This document shows, piece by piece, positions 24,001 to 36,408 of a stretch of 64,000 bases of DNA. The number at the start of each line of letters is the position of its first letter. The stretch's first letter is position 1. The translations under genes were made by a program, and so were the position numbers. Location: positions 54,906,094 through 54,970,093 of the forward strand of contig NC_068576.1 of assembly GCF_025698545.1 (NCBI RefSeq), in the 5' to 3' direction. Source of the DNA: Gossypium raimondii. Taxonomy: Eukaryota > Streptophyta > Magnoliopsida > Malvales > Malvaceae. The notes under the pieces were generated by a model. The model searched no databases. It saw nothing but the letters and a program-made list of their open reading frames with translations, and was not told where the DNA came from.

Positions 24001-26016
24001 TCCTCTTCGATTTCTCCGATTAAGTCAATGTTAGCATCTTTGGTCTCTTCCTCAATGTTCTTGAAACTTCCATTTGGACAGTACAAATCCTCTCTGATTT
24101 CTCCATTTAAGTCAACATTGGCATCTACTTTGGCCTCTTTTTCAAAATGCTTGAAGCTTCCATTTGCTTCTTCATGTAAATGTTCAACCGGGGCAGGGCT
24201 CAAACCAAAGCCTTTCTGATCCTCTACATTTCTCACCGTTTGATGACTGACTTCCATGGTCAAGGTTTTTGTAATTTCAGATTGCATTTCATAAGTTTCA
24301 TTGATGGATTCAGCGCCTGCAAACATGAAAGCAGATGAACACTTTGTTATGCAACTCCAGTCAAGCACCTTCTATATAAAGAAACAATTCAGTTTGAACA
24401 AAAATGTCCAGATAATAAGCCATGATCTAGTTAAATTTCTAAACTTGCAACTGATAATTGGACTATTAGAATGTGCACCAAAAGTCACATTTTATAGATG
24501 CAAAGTGAAGTATGTAAATATATCTACACACAACAAAAGTGCAAAGGAATTTACCAGCCAGCAATGACAAAAACAAAAAACTCATACACAGCAGAACACA
24601 CAGAATCAGCACAACATTATAAACTGAAGCTCGACATTTGTTGTCGGATAAACTTAATCCGGGAATATTATCTAACAAGAGATACCCAACATCAGGAAAA
24701 TTAAAGCAACTGGTCCAGTTTTAAGCTATAATGAAAGAAAATATCTAACCACAAATCACTACAATAACCCAATTGACGAGGTTCAGTTCAGTCTATGGAA
24801 TCTTGACCAGCAGCTACCAGTCACAATCCCTGCATTAATCTTGGCATCTACAGTCTACTGACCTTTAGTTTCTAAACTAAAACAGGGTCCCCACTGGTTT
24901 AACGTTTTTGTATTCATTGCCTTGTGGAAGTACCCCTCATGACTCTCGATATCAACTATAGAAGGACTTCCATTTTGATGGGTCCAATTGCAATGGCGAC
25001 ATTTCCATGTTCCTTCAGCCACAAACAATGAAAACCAATTGCATTCTCACTAATAACAGATATAAGAGAGGATAACGATGGTGAAACAAGTGGCGGAATA
25101 AGATAAATACAAAAAGAGAAAAAATCCAATTGAAGTGAACTCAAAGAGAATAAGATGGCTAGTAAAAGGTAAGTTCTTTTGTTTTTATCATCAGAGTCTA
25201 GAAGAAACAAAGAGAAATGGTAGCAATATGTTATAGTGAAGCTCTTCAATCACCAATCAAAGACTTATAACAATTAACTACCTTTCAATGACCTTTATGC
25301 AAATTTCCAATGATACTGAGAACTAGTTCCTTTACTTCCTCTGGGAAATGAAGTGATAAATTGAAAATGAAAATTTAACCGTGAATGGTGAATAAATGTG
25401 AAGGTTGAGCGTCAGTATTAGTGACGTGTAGGAGGAGGCAAAAGAAACCAAAACCAACTTGACCAGTGAACAACAGGTTGCTAGTAAAATGGCAAGGTAA
25501 CCTTTATTAATTGTGGGCATACAACAATCAACGAACAAAAAGGATGACAACAATTGAAGAACTTAAAAATTAAACAGGGGAAGGAGAAGAGATGAACCCA
25601 ATGTTGGAATAAGCATGAGAATGATTATGTATATGAGACCAACAAATATTCATGGTCACAGAGAATGGTTATGAGGAAAATGGGGTACCTTCAATTTTGT
25701 CATAGTAAATGCTGTTTCCATCTCCCTTCTCACCACGCATCTCTTCATTTCGAACACCGCCTTTGTCTTCCTCCTCTTGGTCAGAGCTTTCACTTGTGGT
25801 TCCACTGGTAGGGGCGGAGACAGGGACAGGCTCAGGCTCAGGCTCAAACTCATCCCCAGCTCCGACTCCATTGAGCGGTGGATGGCTTGAGCTAGAGTGC
25901 CTTGTTAACAGGTTCACACCCACCTCTTCTTCTTCTTCATCCTCTTGGTTTAGCCACGAACTCTTATTGACTAACTCTGTGTCAAGTTGCTGTTGTGGTT
26001 CCACCACCATGTCCAT
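21017..26016 (-). CDS. Membrane protein of ER body-like protein (VIT1/CCC1-related)
   Basis: Seven exons with closing phases: 26016-25689, 24316-23681, 23413-22739, 22507-22286, 22076-21846, 21683-21622 and 21472-21017, giving 869 residues. The N-terminus is acidic and Ser/Pro-rich. Exon 2 ends with a cysteine cluster (LYCPKCNSCITKRVILVRRK) and the IPIGNGCFKIF block typical of the family. Exon 3 encodes sixteen 12-residue repeats (about residues 342-533). The C-terminal third is membranous, with GGLIESITSLGVVSSAAGAG and following helices resembling iron/manganese transporter VIT1. Arabidopsis MEB1 and MEB2 sit in the ER body membrane and can transport iron and manganese in yeast; the same is inferred here, though many MEB-like genes occur in plants without ER bodies. 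The protein is clearly longer than the 500-600 residues I recall for the Arabidopsis pair, mainly through exon 3. Confidence 0.88.
22779..23354 (-). repeat. Coding 36-bp minisatellite: sixteen 12-residue repeats
   Basis: Within exon 3 of the MEB-like gene, 576 bp divide exactly into sixteen 36-bp units with no indel. The consensus is about QSPQxIxxNEDT: SPQ at positions 2-4, Ile at 6, acidic/Asn at 9-11. Examples are QSPQKISRNENA, SSPQHINPNEDA and QKPQDIIWNGGT. Units in the C-terminal half (22779-23100) are most alike and seem to alternate in pairs (…NEDA / …ANM, …NEDT), suggesting that the unit has also expanded as a 72-bp dimer. Predicted hydrophilic and disordered. Confidence 0.95.
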
Positions 26017-26132
26017 GTTTTCACTTCCAAGTGATCAATGGTACAGCCCACCACAACTCACACACAGTATTCACCTCACCTAGTAATTTCCTCAGTTGGT
26101 ACTTGTGAAAAACAAAATACTTATCTCTACGA

Positions 26133-26140
26133 CTTATATA
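26133..26140 (-). promoter_or_regulatory. Probable TATA box of the MEB-like gene
   Basis: The minus strand reads GGCTATATAAGTCG, a good plant TATA box, 117 bp upstream of the ATG at 26016. A start site near 26105 and a leader of about 90 bp would follow. Based on motif and distance only. Confidence 0.5.
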
Positions 26141-27489
26141 GCCAAAGAAAAACAGTTAATCCTAATACATTATATTAAAGAAATTAATTAAAGTGGGGTA
26201 AGCTAGATTGAGGCTATTGGAAGATGACTTTAAGAAAAGTCTACGGTTGGGGGGGGGGGTACTTAACTGGTCTTTCACCCACCTGGATCGCGTGTCTTAT
26301 TTATTTATTTGCTTATATTTATAACCGTGACATAAGATGGCAGCCATTTTTGCAAAAGCCACACTCACCTACTTTTTTATTTCATAATGAACTTGATCTA
26401 GATCCTAAATTATGAGCCGTTGGATTATTGAAAACCCTATCTAGTAGGGTCCCATCTCACTGGATATTGCCAGCCTTTCAATCCACCATTTTCTTCTGTC
26501 TCTGCCTTCATTATGATTTTCCTGCTAATAAATTCTAGGTACGTTTCAAAAATTAAGAATTTGGTACCTATTTTTATACCTTTCAAATTCCAAAATTCAA
26601 GTGTAATTATTATCCCTTTTAATTGTTTTTGTTAAATTTATTGTTATAATATTTTAAAAGAAATTACTCACTTAATAACCATCTAATTAGAAAAGATATT
26701 TAATTAATCTAAATTTTAAAAATTTTAAATTAAAGAAATTAAATTTCTGAAAATATAAATACAAAATGAAATTCCCAATTTTGAAAAATTAATTCGTAGT
26801 AATTGTGAGGTGATTAATTGTTGCCTTGTTCACATGGTAGTGTCTTTTGACCAGGAATGTTTTATTTTTTAATTATTATATCAATAATGTACTTTTAAGA
26901 TTATTATATATAACTAGATTTCCATTCGTTTATGTGGGTGAGAACTGAGAAGCCAGATTTTTTACTTGTAAATAGAAAACAATATTTTGTTTAAAATAAA
27001 TAAATTATTTGTCTTTATTGAAAATAAGTTAACTTAAAAAAAAAACAGTAGTTACCTTTTATTAGTTACATATTTGTTAATAACCAAAAAAAAATTTAAA
27101 TACTCTCTATTTGGGTGAGTGTTCGATCGAATCGAGTAAAAAAATTTTAAGTTAACCAAGTCGACGAGTCTCATTTTATCATCCTGACTTGATTTGAAAT
27201 TTTTTCAAATCAAGTCGAGTAAAATGAAATTCGAGTTGAATTAAATTGAATGAGTTAGAGCATATAAATTTGAAACCATATATTTTCGAAAACTCTTTCA
27301 AAGCAAAATAAGAGGAAAAAAATATTTTAGTATGATAAACTCTGAAAACTTTAACTTTTGTGCATTCTCGTGCGATACACGGATCAATTGTAATCCATAT
27401 TGTAGTGGTGATTGTATGTTATGGTATATTATATTTAAGTTAATTTGGAGAGTCCTTTCTAATGTATGGCCTCTACTTTGTGAAAACTT
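26141..27489. other. Intergenic region
   Basis: Non-coding. It includes an 11-base G run at 26249-26259 and, near 27118-27262, a stretch rich in TCGAATCGAGT-like words that resembles the repeat at 63160-63480. No gene is recognised. Confidence 0.55.
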
Positions 27490-27990
27490 AATGGGTCTGT
27501 AGGAGATGGTCGCTCTATTTGGTGTTGGAAGGATTCTTGGATTCCACACTTAAGGTATTTGTTTAAATAAATACCTTATCATGGAAATATTATATCAGAT
27601 TGTCGGCTTAATGAAATGGTTACAGCAGAGGACACATAGAATCTTAAGAATTGTGAGCATTCCCTCTCCTCTCCTTACTGTAGGGATTAGTTAATCTTTG
27701 TTTATTTGGGTTGATTACTTGGCGCATCTAGAAAAATAAATAATTTGGAATTTTCGTGAGATTGTAAAAGTCTCTATTAGTTGGGCGAAATAATATGCTT
27801 TGGCTTATATGAAAAACCCATCTGGACAGCATGTAACCGATTCAGGCCATTCCTATACAGGTACTTGGTATCACTTGAATATCGATGGAGCGGTTAAGTC
27901 GGGTGTTGGCATTGCTTTTGTAGGGGAAGTGTTCAGGTTTTCAACGAAGCTCTCGAGGAGCTCATAGCTTTAAAAGTTTGATTTAGTAAA
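27490..27990 (+). pseudogene. LINE (non-LTR retrotransposon) relic
   Basis: The frame near 27496-27545 reads GSVGDGRSIWCWKDSWIP, the signature found between the reverse transcriptase and zinc-binding region of plant LINE proteins (usual form VGNG..I.FW.D.WI). Near 27870-27925, WYHLNIDGAVKSGVGI matches the start of the LINE RNase H domain with its first catalytic Asp. The intervening sequence is shortened and broken by frame changes. It is a decayed fragment without coding function. Confidence 0.6.
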
Positions 27991-29500
27991 TTGATTTCGT
28001 TTTTCATAGTATTTTGATGTAATTATTTATTTATATTTTCACAAAAAAAAAGAAAGCATACGTCATGAGAAGATTGAAATAAAATTACGATATTATTTTT
28101 GTTTTTGATAATTACTTACAATATAATTAAATACATAAAAATTTTAAATATATATGTACAAAGAAAGATGCAATACAAAAGTTATATTAAATATTAAGCA
28201 ATAAATAAATTTAAAGAAAATGTTTATAAACAATTTAGAAATGTATTTTACAATATGAATTGCGGAATAAATGACACAAAATTAGCTTTTACCATAAATT
28301 TTGTGTTAAATATTTCAATAATATTAAATAAAATAAAATTGTATTTATAACATAGTTTTCTTTTTCTAAAAAAACATAATTGTCCTAGCTAATTATTAGT
28401 AGTTATGTCCATATAATAAACTCACCATTATATATACTTATATTATTTAGAGACATTCTTTAAATTATTTATTCAAAAACATCCCTTTAATCACTATAAA
28501 TATATGGAAATCTTTAAAGAGGTAATATTCCTACCTTAGTATTTCAAACATTGATTAACGTCAATTACAATTTCTTTTACAGATTTTTTTATAGTAAACA
28601 TTATTGAATCAAAATTAAAATATTAAGGGCTAAAAGATAAATTTATACAACTTGCAAAGGACGAAATTATAAATACAAAATTAAACTAACCTAAGTGTGT
28701 AATTAACTTGTAACATATTTATTTAATAAAAAAAGTAATGGTATAAATTAACATCAACATTTTATGTTTATACTTGTTATGGTGTTTGCCATTATCAACC
28801 TGCTACTCGATTATCCAACTGGGATTGACTTGATCTCCTTTGCTCCTATAATGATGGATTAAATAGTTCGTCAATATGAGTTCACACATGGTGAGTTTGC
28901 ATTATCATACAAGTGAATTTAGACTTAGAAAACATGTGTTAATCTTAAGATAGGATACATGTTGATATATATAGGAGCCTACCTAGGAAGTAAATCAACC
29001 AGAGCTAAATGTGATGATAAAATAATATGGAGAAATATTTATAAATATGAAAAAAAGTCATATGGTAGCAATTAAGTAATTAAATAAATATATATATGTT
29101 ATCTGCATAAAAATCAACAATCAAATATAATTAATTGAACAATAAAACAATAATAAAATTAGACACTTTTGACTTTTTTTACAATATTTAATATTAAAAT
29201 AGACACTACCTTTCAGCTACAAAGCCTTAATCCAAAAAATTTCCTAAATCTTCAACAGCATTAACATCTTTGGTTAGAGTTTAATATTTCTGATGTGCAG
29301 GATCCATATGTATGGCAAGCACAGAGCATACTCTATTAAAACTCATTGGTAACTCATAATTTGAACTTATCTTAGAAGGAAATTCAGAGAGAAAGTAGGA
29401 GAATTTAGAAAGCCTTAGATAGCAAACACACTATTTTTTTTTTGAATTTTTCCGATCTATCTTACAATAGGAGATAGCTTCTTCTTATATAGATGAAGAG
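27991..29500. other. AT-rich intergenic region
   Basis: No protein, RNA gene or defined repeat could be supported in this stretch. Confidence 0.5.
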
Positions 29501-29559
29501 GCTTACACACAAACAAACCTATAGTACAAATATTTTACATCAAAAGAATAGTACAGGAC

Positions 29560-30060
29560 ATCTTTATTGAAAACAAACAGTAAGATTCCTCCTTTAATCA
29601 TAGTCGGTGGACTCATCTGATGTGAGGTTAAGATCAATGATACGATCCTGCTTTTCCTTCTTTTTTGATAAATTTCTAGCTGGAGAGCATCATGGTATGC
29701 ATCTGGATTAAAATCTTCATCCTTATCTTCATATTGTGACTGAGAATCTTGAATCCTTATCCTGTCAAGATTGATTTGGCTGCAGTACCAAGGATAGTCT
29801 TGTGACCATTCCATTGGATCTGGAATACTCTCATAATATTCTTGAATGGCCTTTAGAATTTCTTCATGATAAGGTTTATGCTGAACTGACCAAGTATCCC
29901 ATGGAGCAGTGACATCTGTAAGAGGCCATACTTCAAATGGAATGACCTTGTTAAATTGGCAAATGAATTTCTAAATCTCTCTATAATGAGTATCAGAATT
30001 TCGAATATCATCATAGAAAATTTTGTGAATCCAAGCGGTAGGAAAAGATCCTAGTTTGAT
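29560..30060 (-). pseudogene. Broken coding relic, family not identified
   Basis: A minus-strand frame of near-normal amino-acid composition (many Trp, Tyr, Asp and Gln, unlike AT-driven frames) runs from about 30060 to 29600, interrupted by one in-frame stop near 29970. One intact piece starts with an ATG at 29814 (MEWSQDYPWYC…) and includes an acidic segment. I do not recognise the family with certainty. A retroelement or an endogenous pararetrovirus-like capsid/movement-region relic is possible. With a stop and no neighbouring pol domain it is presumed dead. Confidence 0.35.
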
Positions 30061-32310
30061 TGATCTTGGAGTTATAGTCATTAGGTGCGTTCCTGTTTGC
30101 GGGTCACCAAACTTTAAAAATTTTTAACTTGGACACTAACGCTTGAATTCATTCTTATTTTGGTCATTTTCTGTTAATTTGATAACGAAATTTTTTTTTC
30201 TAATTGGTATAGTAACACATTTATATTTTAAAATTATTTTTGTTTTAGCTCGATTCAATCAATCCATACCGGCTTGCAGGTCAGCTGATTTTTTACCTCT
30301 CACCGATTCGATTCTCCGTCCAGTTGATCGGTTTGGTCCAGTTTAAAATACATTGAATTTTAGATTTTTTATATTTTAAAATCATTTTCATTTTTAAAAT
30401 TTTAAAGAGTTTTTATTTTTTAATAGTTTTTAATTTTAAAAAGTATGAATTTATTTATTTTTAAAAAATTATAATTTTTATATTTTATTTAGAATATAAA
30501 AAATAATAAAAAATAGCTTTATTTAAAGAATTTGGATTAAATTTTAAATTTAAAAAAAAGTAAGGACTACCCCAAACATATTTTCTTATATGAATTTCTG
30601 ACACCTGTTACAATTTTTTGTCTCCTACAAAAATTCTTTTGAGATCGGTGAATTTATTGAGAAACGATGAAATTGGTTTGGGGGAAACTCAAACCATCTT
30701 GTGGGTTGTTTTATTTTAGAAAAATTTAACTATTTTTATTTATTTTGATAGAAAAAATTCTAGAATAACATTACACAAAACTAATTGCAAAATTTGATTA
30801 AACCAATTTAAATATTATAAATTAAACTTAATTGAATTAGAATACAAATTATAAAAGCTTGTACCTAATAATAAAATTTAACTAAATATTTATATCCACG
30901 TTGTGTTGATGTTAAAAAATTGGTCAATCATTTTCAGAATCACCATAAGATGTGATGGCTTTTATATAAAAGAGATTGTTGAGAATAGGAAGGCAACCGT
31001 GATGATGAAAATGAAATATTTGTAACACATTTCATCATCATGATTCTTGCAACATTTTATTTGCACGCCAATCTATTTTAAATTATTTTTAACTCATCTG
31101 CTGACACCCTTATTTATAATCATTTCGGTAAGTTGATTATATTATTAATAAGTTTATGTTTTAGTTATTTAATTTTAAAAAGTTATAAAATAGCTGTTGA
31201 ATTATTTGAAAGTTTTTAATTCAAGTCATTAAACTCTTTGAAAGTTTTTGTTTAGGTCACTAAGTTATTAAAATTTTTTTCTTAAGTCCGGTTAGCGAGC
31301 TCCAACAACGATTAGGCGATTGTTATGGTGGATCAGTTAATACTCATCGACGAGTAGAACATATCTCGGAGTCAAGTCAATCTGATGGTTAGTGTCAGAT
31401 ATCGACGAAGAAAATTGTTTGGATTTTGGTTGACAAATTTGTGAAGGCTACATAACAGTGGTTATAACAGCCTAATAACTTGAATGAAAATTTTCGAATA
31501 ATTCAATAACCTTTTTATAACTTTTTGAAGTTGAATGATCAACATATAAATTACTAATGGTTTAGTAATCTTGAACATAGTTGACTATGATACAACTTTT
31601 CAAATAAATTAAATTATCATGTATTCGTAATAAAAGTTTATTTTAATAATTTTAATAGTGTTATATAATTTCCTATCTTTTATTTTTTTATTCTCTCGTA
31701 AATCAAAATTTATTTTTAAGAATTCTAATTTACCCTTTTAACTCTAATACCTTGTCTAGTTTATTGCCTCGATTCACTTCAAAATATTACATACGAATTT
31801 GCAATTTCAAAATTTCTTTTTGCTTATTGAAAATTTTAATTTACTCCCAATATTTCTTTTTAAATTCCAATTTTAACTCTTAATTCCCAACACTAATCTA
31901 ATTTATTCACTTAAAATCTACATCCTTCTAGACTACAACAAGTGCCATTTAAGCGACTACTGTATAATTTTCTTTGAGTAATGAAAAGAAAACTGTAACA
32001 TTGAATAGCTATGAATGAAATAGTTATCGTAAATTGAATTTTGGTTAGCCCAGGTACATTTTTTATATTGAATTGATTTCACAAGGGAACTCCCAAAAAC
32101 ATACAAGCAGTATCTACATGTGAGATATTTTCTTTGCATTAGCAAATTTTAGTGACTGATTCAATCTTAGTAACTAATATAAATATGTACATAAACTGTT
32201 AATCCTTTCTTTTCTTTTTTTTAAATGTGTTCTATTTTAAAGCTAAAATGCATTAGCTGCTGCTGTATTTAACAACAGTTGACAGTCATATGATCATCTT
32301 CAACCCAGAG
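30061..32310. other. Intergenic region downstream of ATG13
   Basis: AT-rich. Several stretches (for example 30085-30135 and 30240-30350) look like parts of dispersed repeats (GGGTCACCAAACTTT, TCGGTTTGGTCCAG) but no element boundaries can be defined. No gene. Confidence 0.5.
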
Positions 32311-34924
32311 CTACTTCATTTCCTCTTTCCGAACAACCCGAGTTCCACTCTTCGATAGTAGTAGATCCTTCATTTCTCTGTAGCTGTTGAGCTCTTCGAG
32401 CGCATCTGCCGTTTTACGCGGCATAAAAAATCCAGAAGCGATACTGACACCTCCCTCATATTCAGTCCTTAATGAATGTGTCGAATAGCAACTCGAGTCT
32501 TGTCGGAGAGGCGGTGCTGTTCTAAGCATGTGAACAAGAATGCCAACAGCAGCATCTTGTGATTTTTTACCAACCAGATTTGACTGTGCAGTGAATTCTG
32601 AAGCCTTTTTCCCCTCTGTGTTTTGACTGTAAACACACATTGCAAGCATGAAAAGAATGCAAAGATAAACACAAATTGCAAGTCCCATAATGAATTGATT
32701 TAAATCCGTAAAAGGGTAAGTTCGTGTGAGAATCCAAAAAACATTTTTCTCATTTTCATTGCTCTCCAAGGATTCTTCCTTCTAATGACAAAAATGGCCT
32801 ATAAGCCAAATTAATATATTAATCAGGCTCACAGCTTCTGAACCTTAACCTAATTCTACACTTTCAGTTTCCTTCTTGTTTTAAGCAGGGCCATACTTTA
32901 GAAATTAAACCTTTATCTTTATCAATATAATATTCTCAGCTTAGGAACAAGGGTATCAAATGGCTCAACATAAGCATCTAAAACTTTTAACTAGTAGTTG
33001 CCTCCATGACAAGTAACTAACAAAACCGAGATGTACTCTATGTAAGACAGACTTGAGGCAGAATTAGACATAGTAGATGAATGCAGCATTAAGATATCAG
33101 TTCAGGTCCAGTCTTTCATATCATGCAAGGTCTTGCCACACAAGAGAAGCGATTCAAAAATAAGCACTAGTTCAATGAAAAAATAACAGACATCAGAACC
33201 AATTCTAGATATTTCTTTAAGGAAAGCAGTACAGGCAGAGAGACTGAAAAAAGGAATAAGGTATGTACCTGGATGAATCAGATACATCGACATCATCAAC
33301 ATCAAAAGGGCAAGAGAATTCACAATCATCCATGTCATCCTGGAAAGATAATCTACTAGAGCTTCTAGAGAATCCAATACGAGGTGATCCACTAGAAGAC
33401 AACAATGCAGAGAATCGACCCGAGTCATCTTTACTATCTCTAACCACCTGTGAAACAGATGAGTATTGGCCTCATCAGCTGGCATATAAATAAAGATACA
33501 AGGTTTTGTTGGAGCGCAGAACTTTTAAAGGAACAGAAATTTAAGACTACCTTCTGTGCAGAATAATTATTCGATAAGCCAGAAGGAGACTCTCCTGCCC
33601 TTAGAGCTTCTATTTTCCTGTATGACCGAATCCCAGAAGGAGATTCCTGAGATGAGGCATCGTGCTTTGAGCTTCTAGGAGACAAAGGTGGAAGGGAATG
33701 CCTACTTGGATCAGAAGAGTTAGGAGAAAGATATCTAGTACTTCTGCCAGTTAGTGGAAGTGGAATGGTTACTGGAGCCGTCTCAGAACAATGACGAGTA
33801 AGCAAAGGATTAGTACCAGATAAGTATGATGGAGTTGATGGAGAAGCAGATGGTGAGAACGGGGGTGATGACTTATATTCATCATAAGCAGTAACCTGTT
33901 GTAGAGTTGACACTCTTTGATTTTGAATTCTATTACCATATAAATCAGTAGGTGGAGATGCAATATCATACGGCTTGGGAGATGTACGATAAACAGGTGG
34001 AGATCCTGCAAGAGATTGAGTTTTTGTAGAAGGGAATCCTCTGTGAAAACCACTAGACCAGCTGTGCGGACGTTGAAATGGAGACGAAGATGGAGGTCGT
34101 GCTCCTCTTAAAGGAAAGGATGTAGCATGAGCACCCTTATCTGATGAAGGAAAGGATCTCATAGGGTCCGTCGTAGGGCTGCCAACATAGTCTGTTATAA
34201 TTTTCGGTGGCAAAGATACCAAAGGCTCAAGGTTGAAATCAGATAGAGTTGCACGGTAGGTCACCGACACAGAAAGGCAACCTGAAAGAGCCTCAACAGG
34301 TGCAAAAATATATTCTTTCATTCCACTCTCCTCTTCCCGAGAGAAGGGATGACTAAATGATGAAACCTTGTAAACAAGATCGAAATTATATGTTTGGCTC
34401 AACGAACTTAGCTGCTTAAAGATTCTGTATGCAGGGAGAAGCCTCATTTGTGTGTAAAGTGATCTCAAAAGTATGATTGACTTCTTGTAAATCTTCTTAT
34501 AAGAAACAGAAGCATCAGCACCGCTTGGAGTAGCAATAAACCGTGGGCAATCATATTGAACAACCCATCTTTCGATAACAGTCTCATCAGCAGGTCCCGC
34601 AGCTGGAGCTGAAGGACTATAAAGATTGTCCACCGATGAGGAACAAGAACCACGGTGAACCAATATTATGTCTATTACCATAGGATCAAAGAGATTCCTA
34701 AGGGAGAAATTGAGATTCTCCAGAGCTGGGGGACGGTCTCCTAATACTAAATTGAACCATTTGTCAGTCTTTCTCACCCGAGAATGAGAAAGCGATTCTT
34801 GCTGTTGCTGGTGGTGGTGGTGGTGAAGAGAAGGGACCCTAGAGTCCAAAATAACGTGCAAGATCTTGGAACGAAATTGGGAAACAATTTGCTCCAATTT
34901 CCCCGATTCTCGATCCATTTCCAT
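32311..34924 (-). CDS. ATG13: Autophagy-related protein 13
   Basis: Three coding exons, 34924-33551, 33447-33269 and 32626-32311, give 622 residues, matching plant ATG13 (about 600-625). The frame is open to a TTG at 34933; the ATG at 34924 (GCCATGGAA) is chosen. The N-terminal HORMA domain (to about residue 240) has GKLEQIVSQF, RKTDKWFNLVLGDRP and RWVVQYDC, all close to Arabidopsis ATG13. The C-terminal half is Ser/Pro-rich and disordered, with RLSFQDDMDDCEFSCPFDVDD near the end. ATG13 is the regulatory subunit of the ATG1/ATG13 kinase complex that starts autophagosome formation and is controlled by TOR and SnRK1. A His5-Gln4 run follows RVPSL near residue 35. An untranslated first exon is likely: CTGCAG|GTAAGG on the minus strand at 35181/35180 is a good donor. 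Confidence 0.95.
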
Positions 34925-36408
34925 GGCAAGCAATCAGTCCATCCCCAAAACAAACAGACAATTATTGGGATGTATAACGAAAATGGCTATAATTAATCAA
35001 CAACAATGGAATTGGAGAAAGGAATCTCCCTCTCAAATCTAACCCACCAACGATTTCACTGATCATTACCTATTACTGATGATAAAAAAAACATTCATAT
35101 AATATCCGTTACTAAATAATTTAATCAGGCGGTAAATCTAAGGATTCAAGAATTCAAAAAAAAAAAAAAAAAAACCTTACCTGCAGATCTGTAATAGGAG
35201 CTGGACAATCGGACAAAAGGCAAAAGTTAACAAAAAAAAAATCAAAGAAAAAGGAGATAAGTAGTATAAGAAAATAGATCAACTTACTTTGACAGGAGAA
35301 GAGTGGGGAAGATGATTGACTATGGGCCAAAAACTGGGTGTCGTGAGATATGCAGTCAAAGCTAAAAGAGACGTGAAAATCATAAACATCAACAATGGCG
35401 TACAACGCAAATAATTAATTAAAGGATTATTAGACTTTAGAATATGATTTGACTGAGAATGAAAAATAAAAAGATAAAACAGATCTGTGGTAAAAATATT
35501 ATATATATGTGGTAATAAAAAGTTGTTCTTTAAGTTTAAATTTTAAATTTTTTGTAGCATTATTCATTATAGCGTATAAAATTTTATGAAAATGATTGAT
35601 AATGAATGGAATTCAGACGTGGACCAAACGACAAGGTTTTGTTTCTTTTGGTTGATCCGATAATTTTCTCTTTTATATTAATTACGTAAATAAGTATAAT
35701 TTTTTTAATTGATCTTAACATTATAAATTTTTTAGAAAAGTATCATCAAAGTACAATTATTTTATTTAAAAACAATATTTGGTGATTGAAAGTTATAATT
35801 AGTATAGATATCAACTTAAACAGAGTTCTAAAAATATATAAATCTTCTTTTTTAACTTTTTTAATATTAAATAAATAATGAAATCAGACCAATAAACAAA
35901 ATTTAAAAAAACAACATCGCCTAATTTTGAACTCAACTCGCTGCCCACTCTCACTACTAGTAATTAACCTCATCCCCACCGTGTCGTTTTTAATCTCAAA
36001 AGGCCGCCTATATCCAATTTCCCGATATAGCAGTCTACAGCTATCAATCTGCATTTAGATGCTACCAAAAGAACACATTGGCTGGTAATCTTTAATGCTT
36101 TGGCTACAAAAGCACAGGCAAAAATACCAAAATAACTGCACTCATGCCTTAACCTCATGCATATGGGATTTTTATAAAGATATTTAGTATAACACCAACT
36201 GAAACTACTTAACAAATTAAAGCTAGAAGGAAAACTTGTTTAAAGAATCCTAAACAACCATGTTTATCCAAATTGGATCCTAATGACAGCATGAAATAAA
36301 GAAAAGAAATTCATTTCCAATGGAAATGATACAAGCTGGCTCCTGTTCTTTAGTTTCAGATGGATAGGAAAATGCCCCTTAATGGAGAAACAGCTTGATA
36401 GTAGAAGC
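34925..36408. other. ATG13 leader/promoter and spacer to HP30
   Basis: Includes the probable ATG13 5' UTR, with a possible leader intron from 35180 back to an acceptor near 34985 (TTAATTATAG on the minus strand) carrying a poly-T tract (35158-35174 as A on plus). From 35.4 to 35.9 kb it is AT-rich promoter-type spacer. The last part, from about 35.95 kb, is probably the HP30 3' UTR and flank. Confidence 0.45.

Noticed and set aside
32637-32769. Possible 5' extension of the last ATG13 exon (hydrophobic start MESNENEKNVFW…)
   Set aside because: The phase, the TTTACAG acceptor at 32627 and the soluble nature of ATG13 show that this part is intron.
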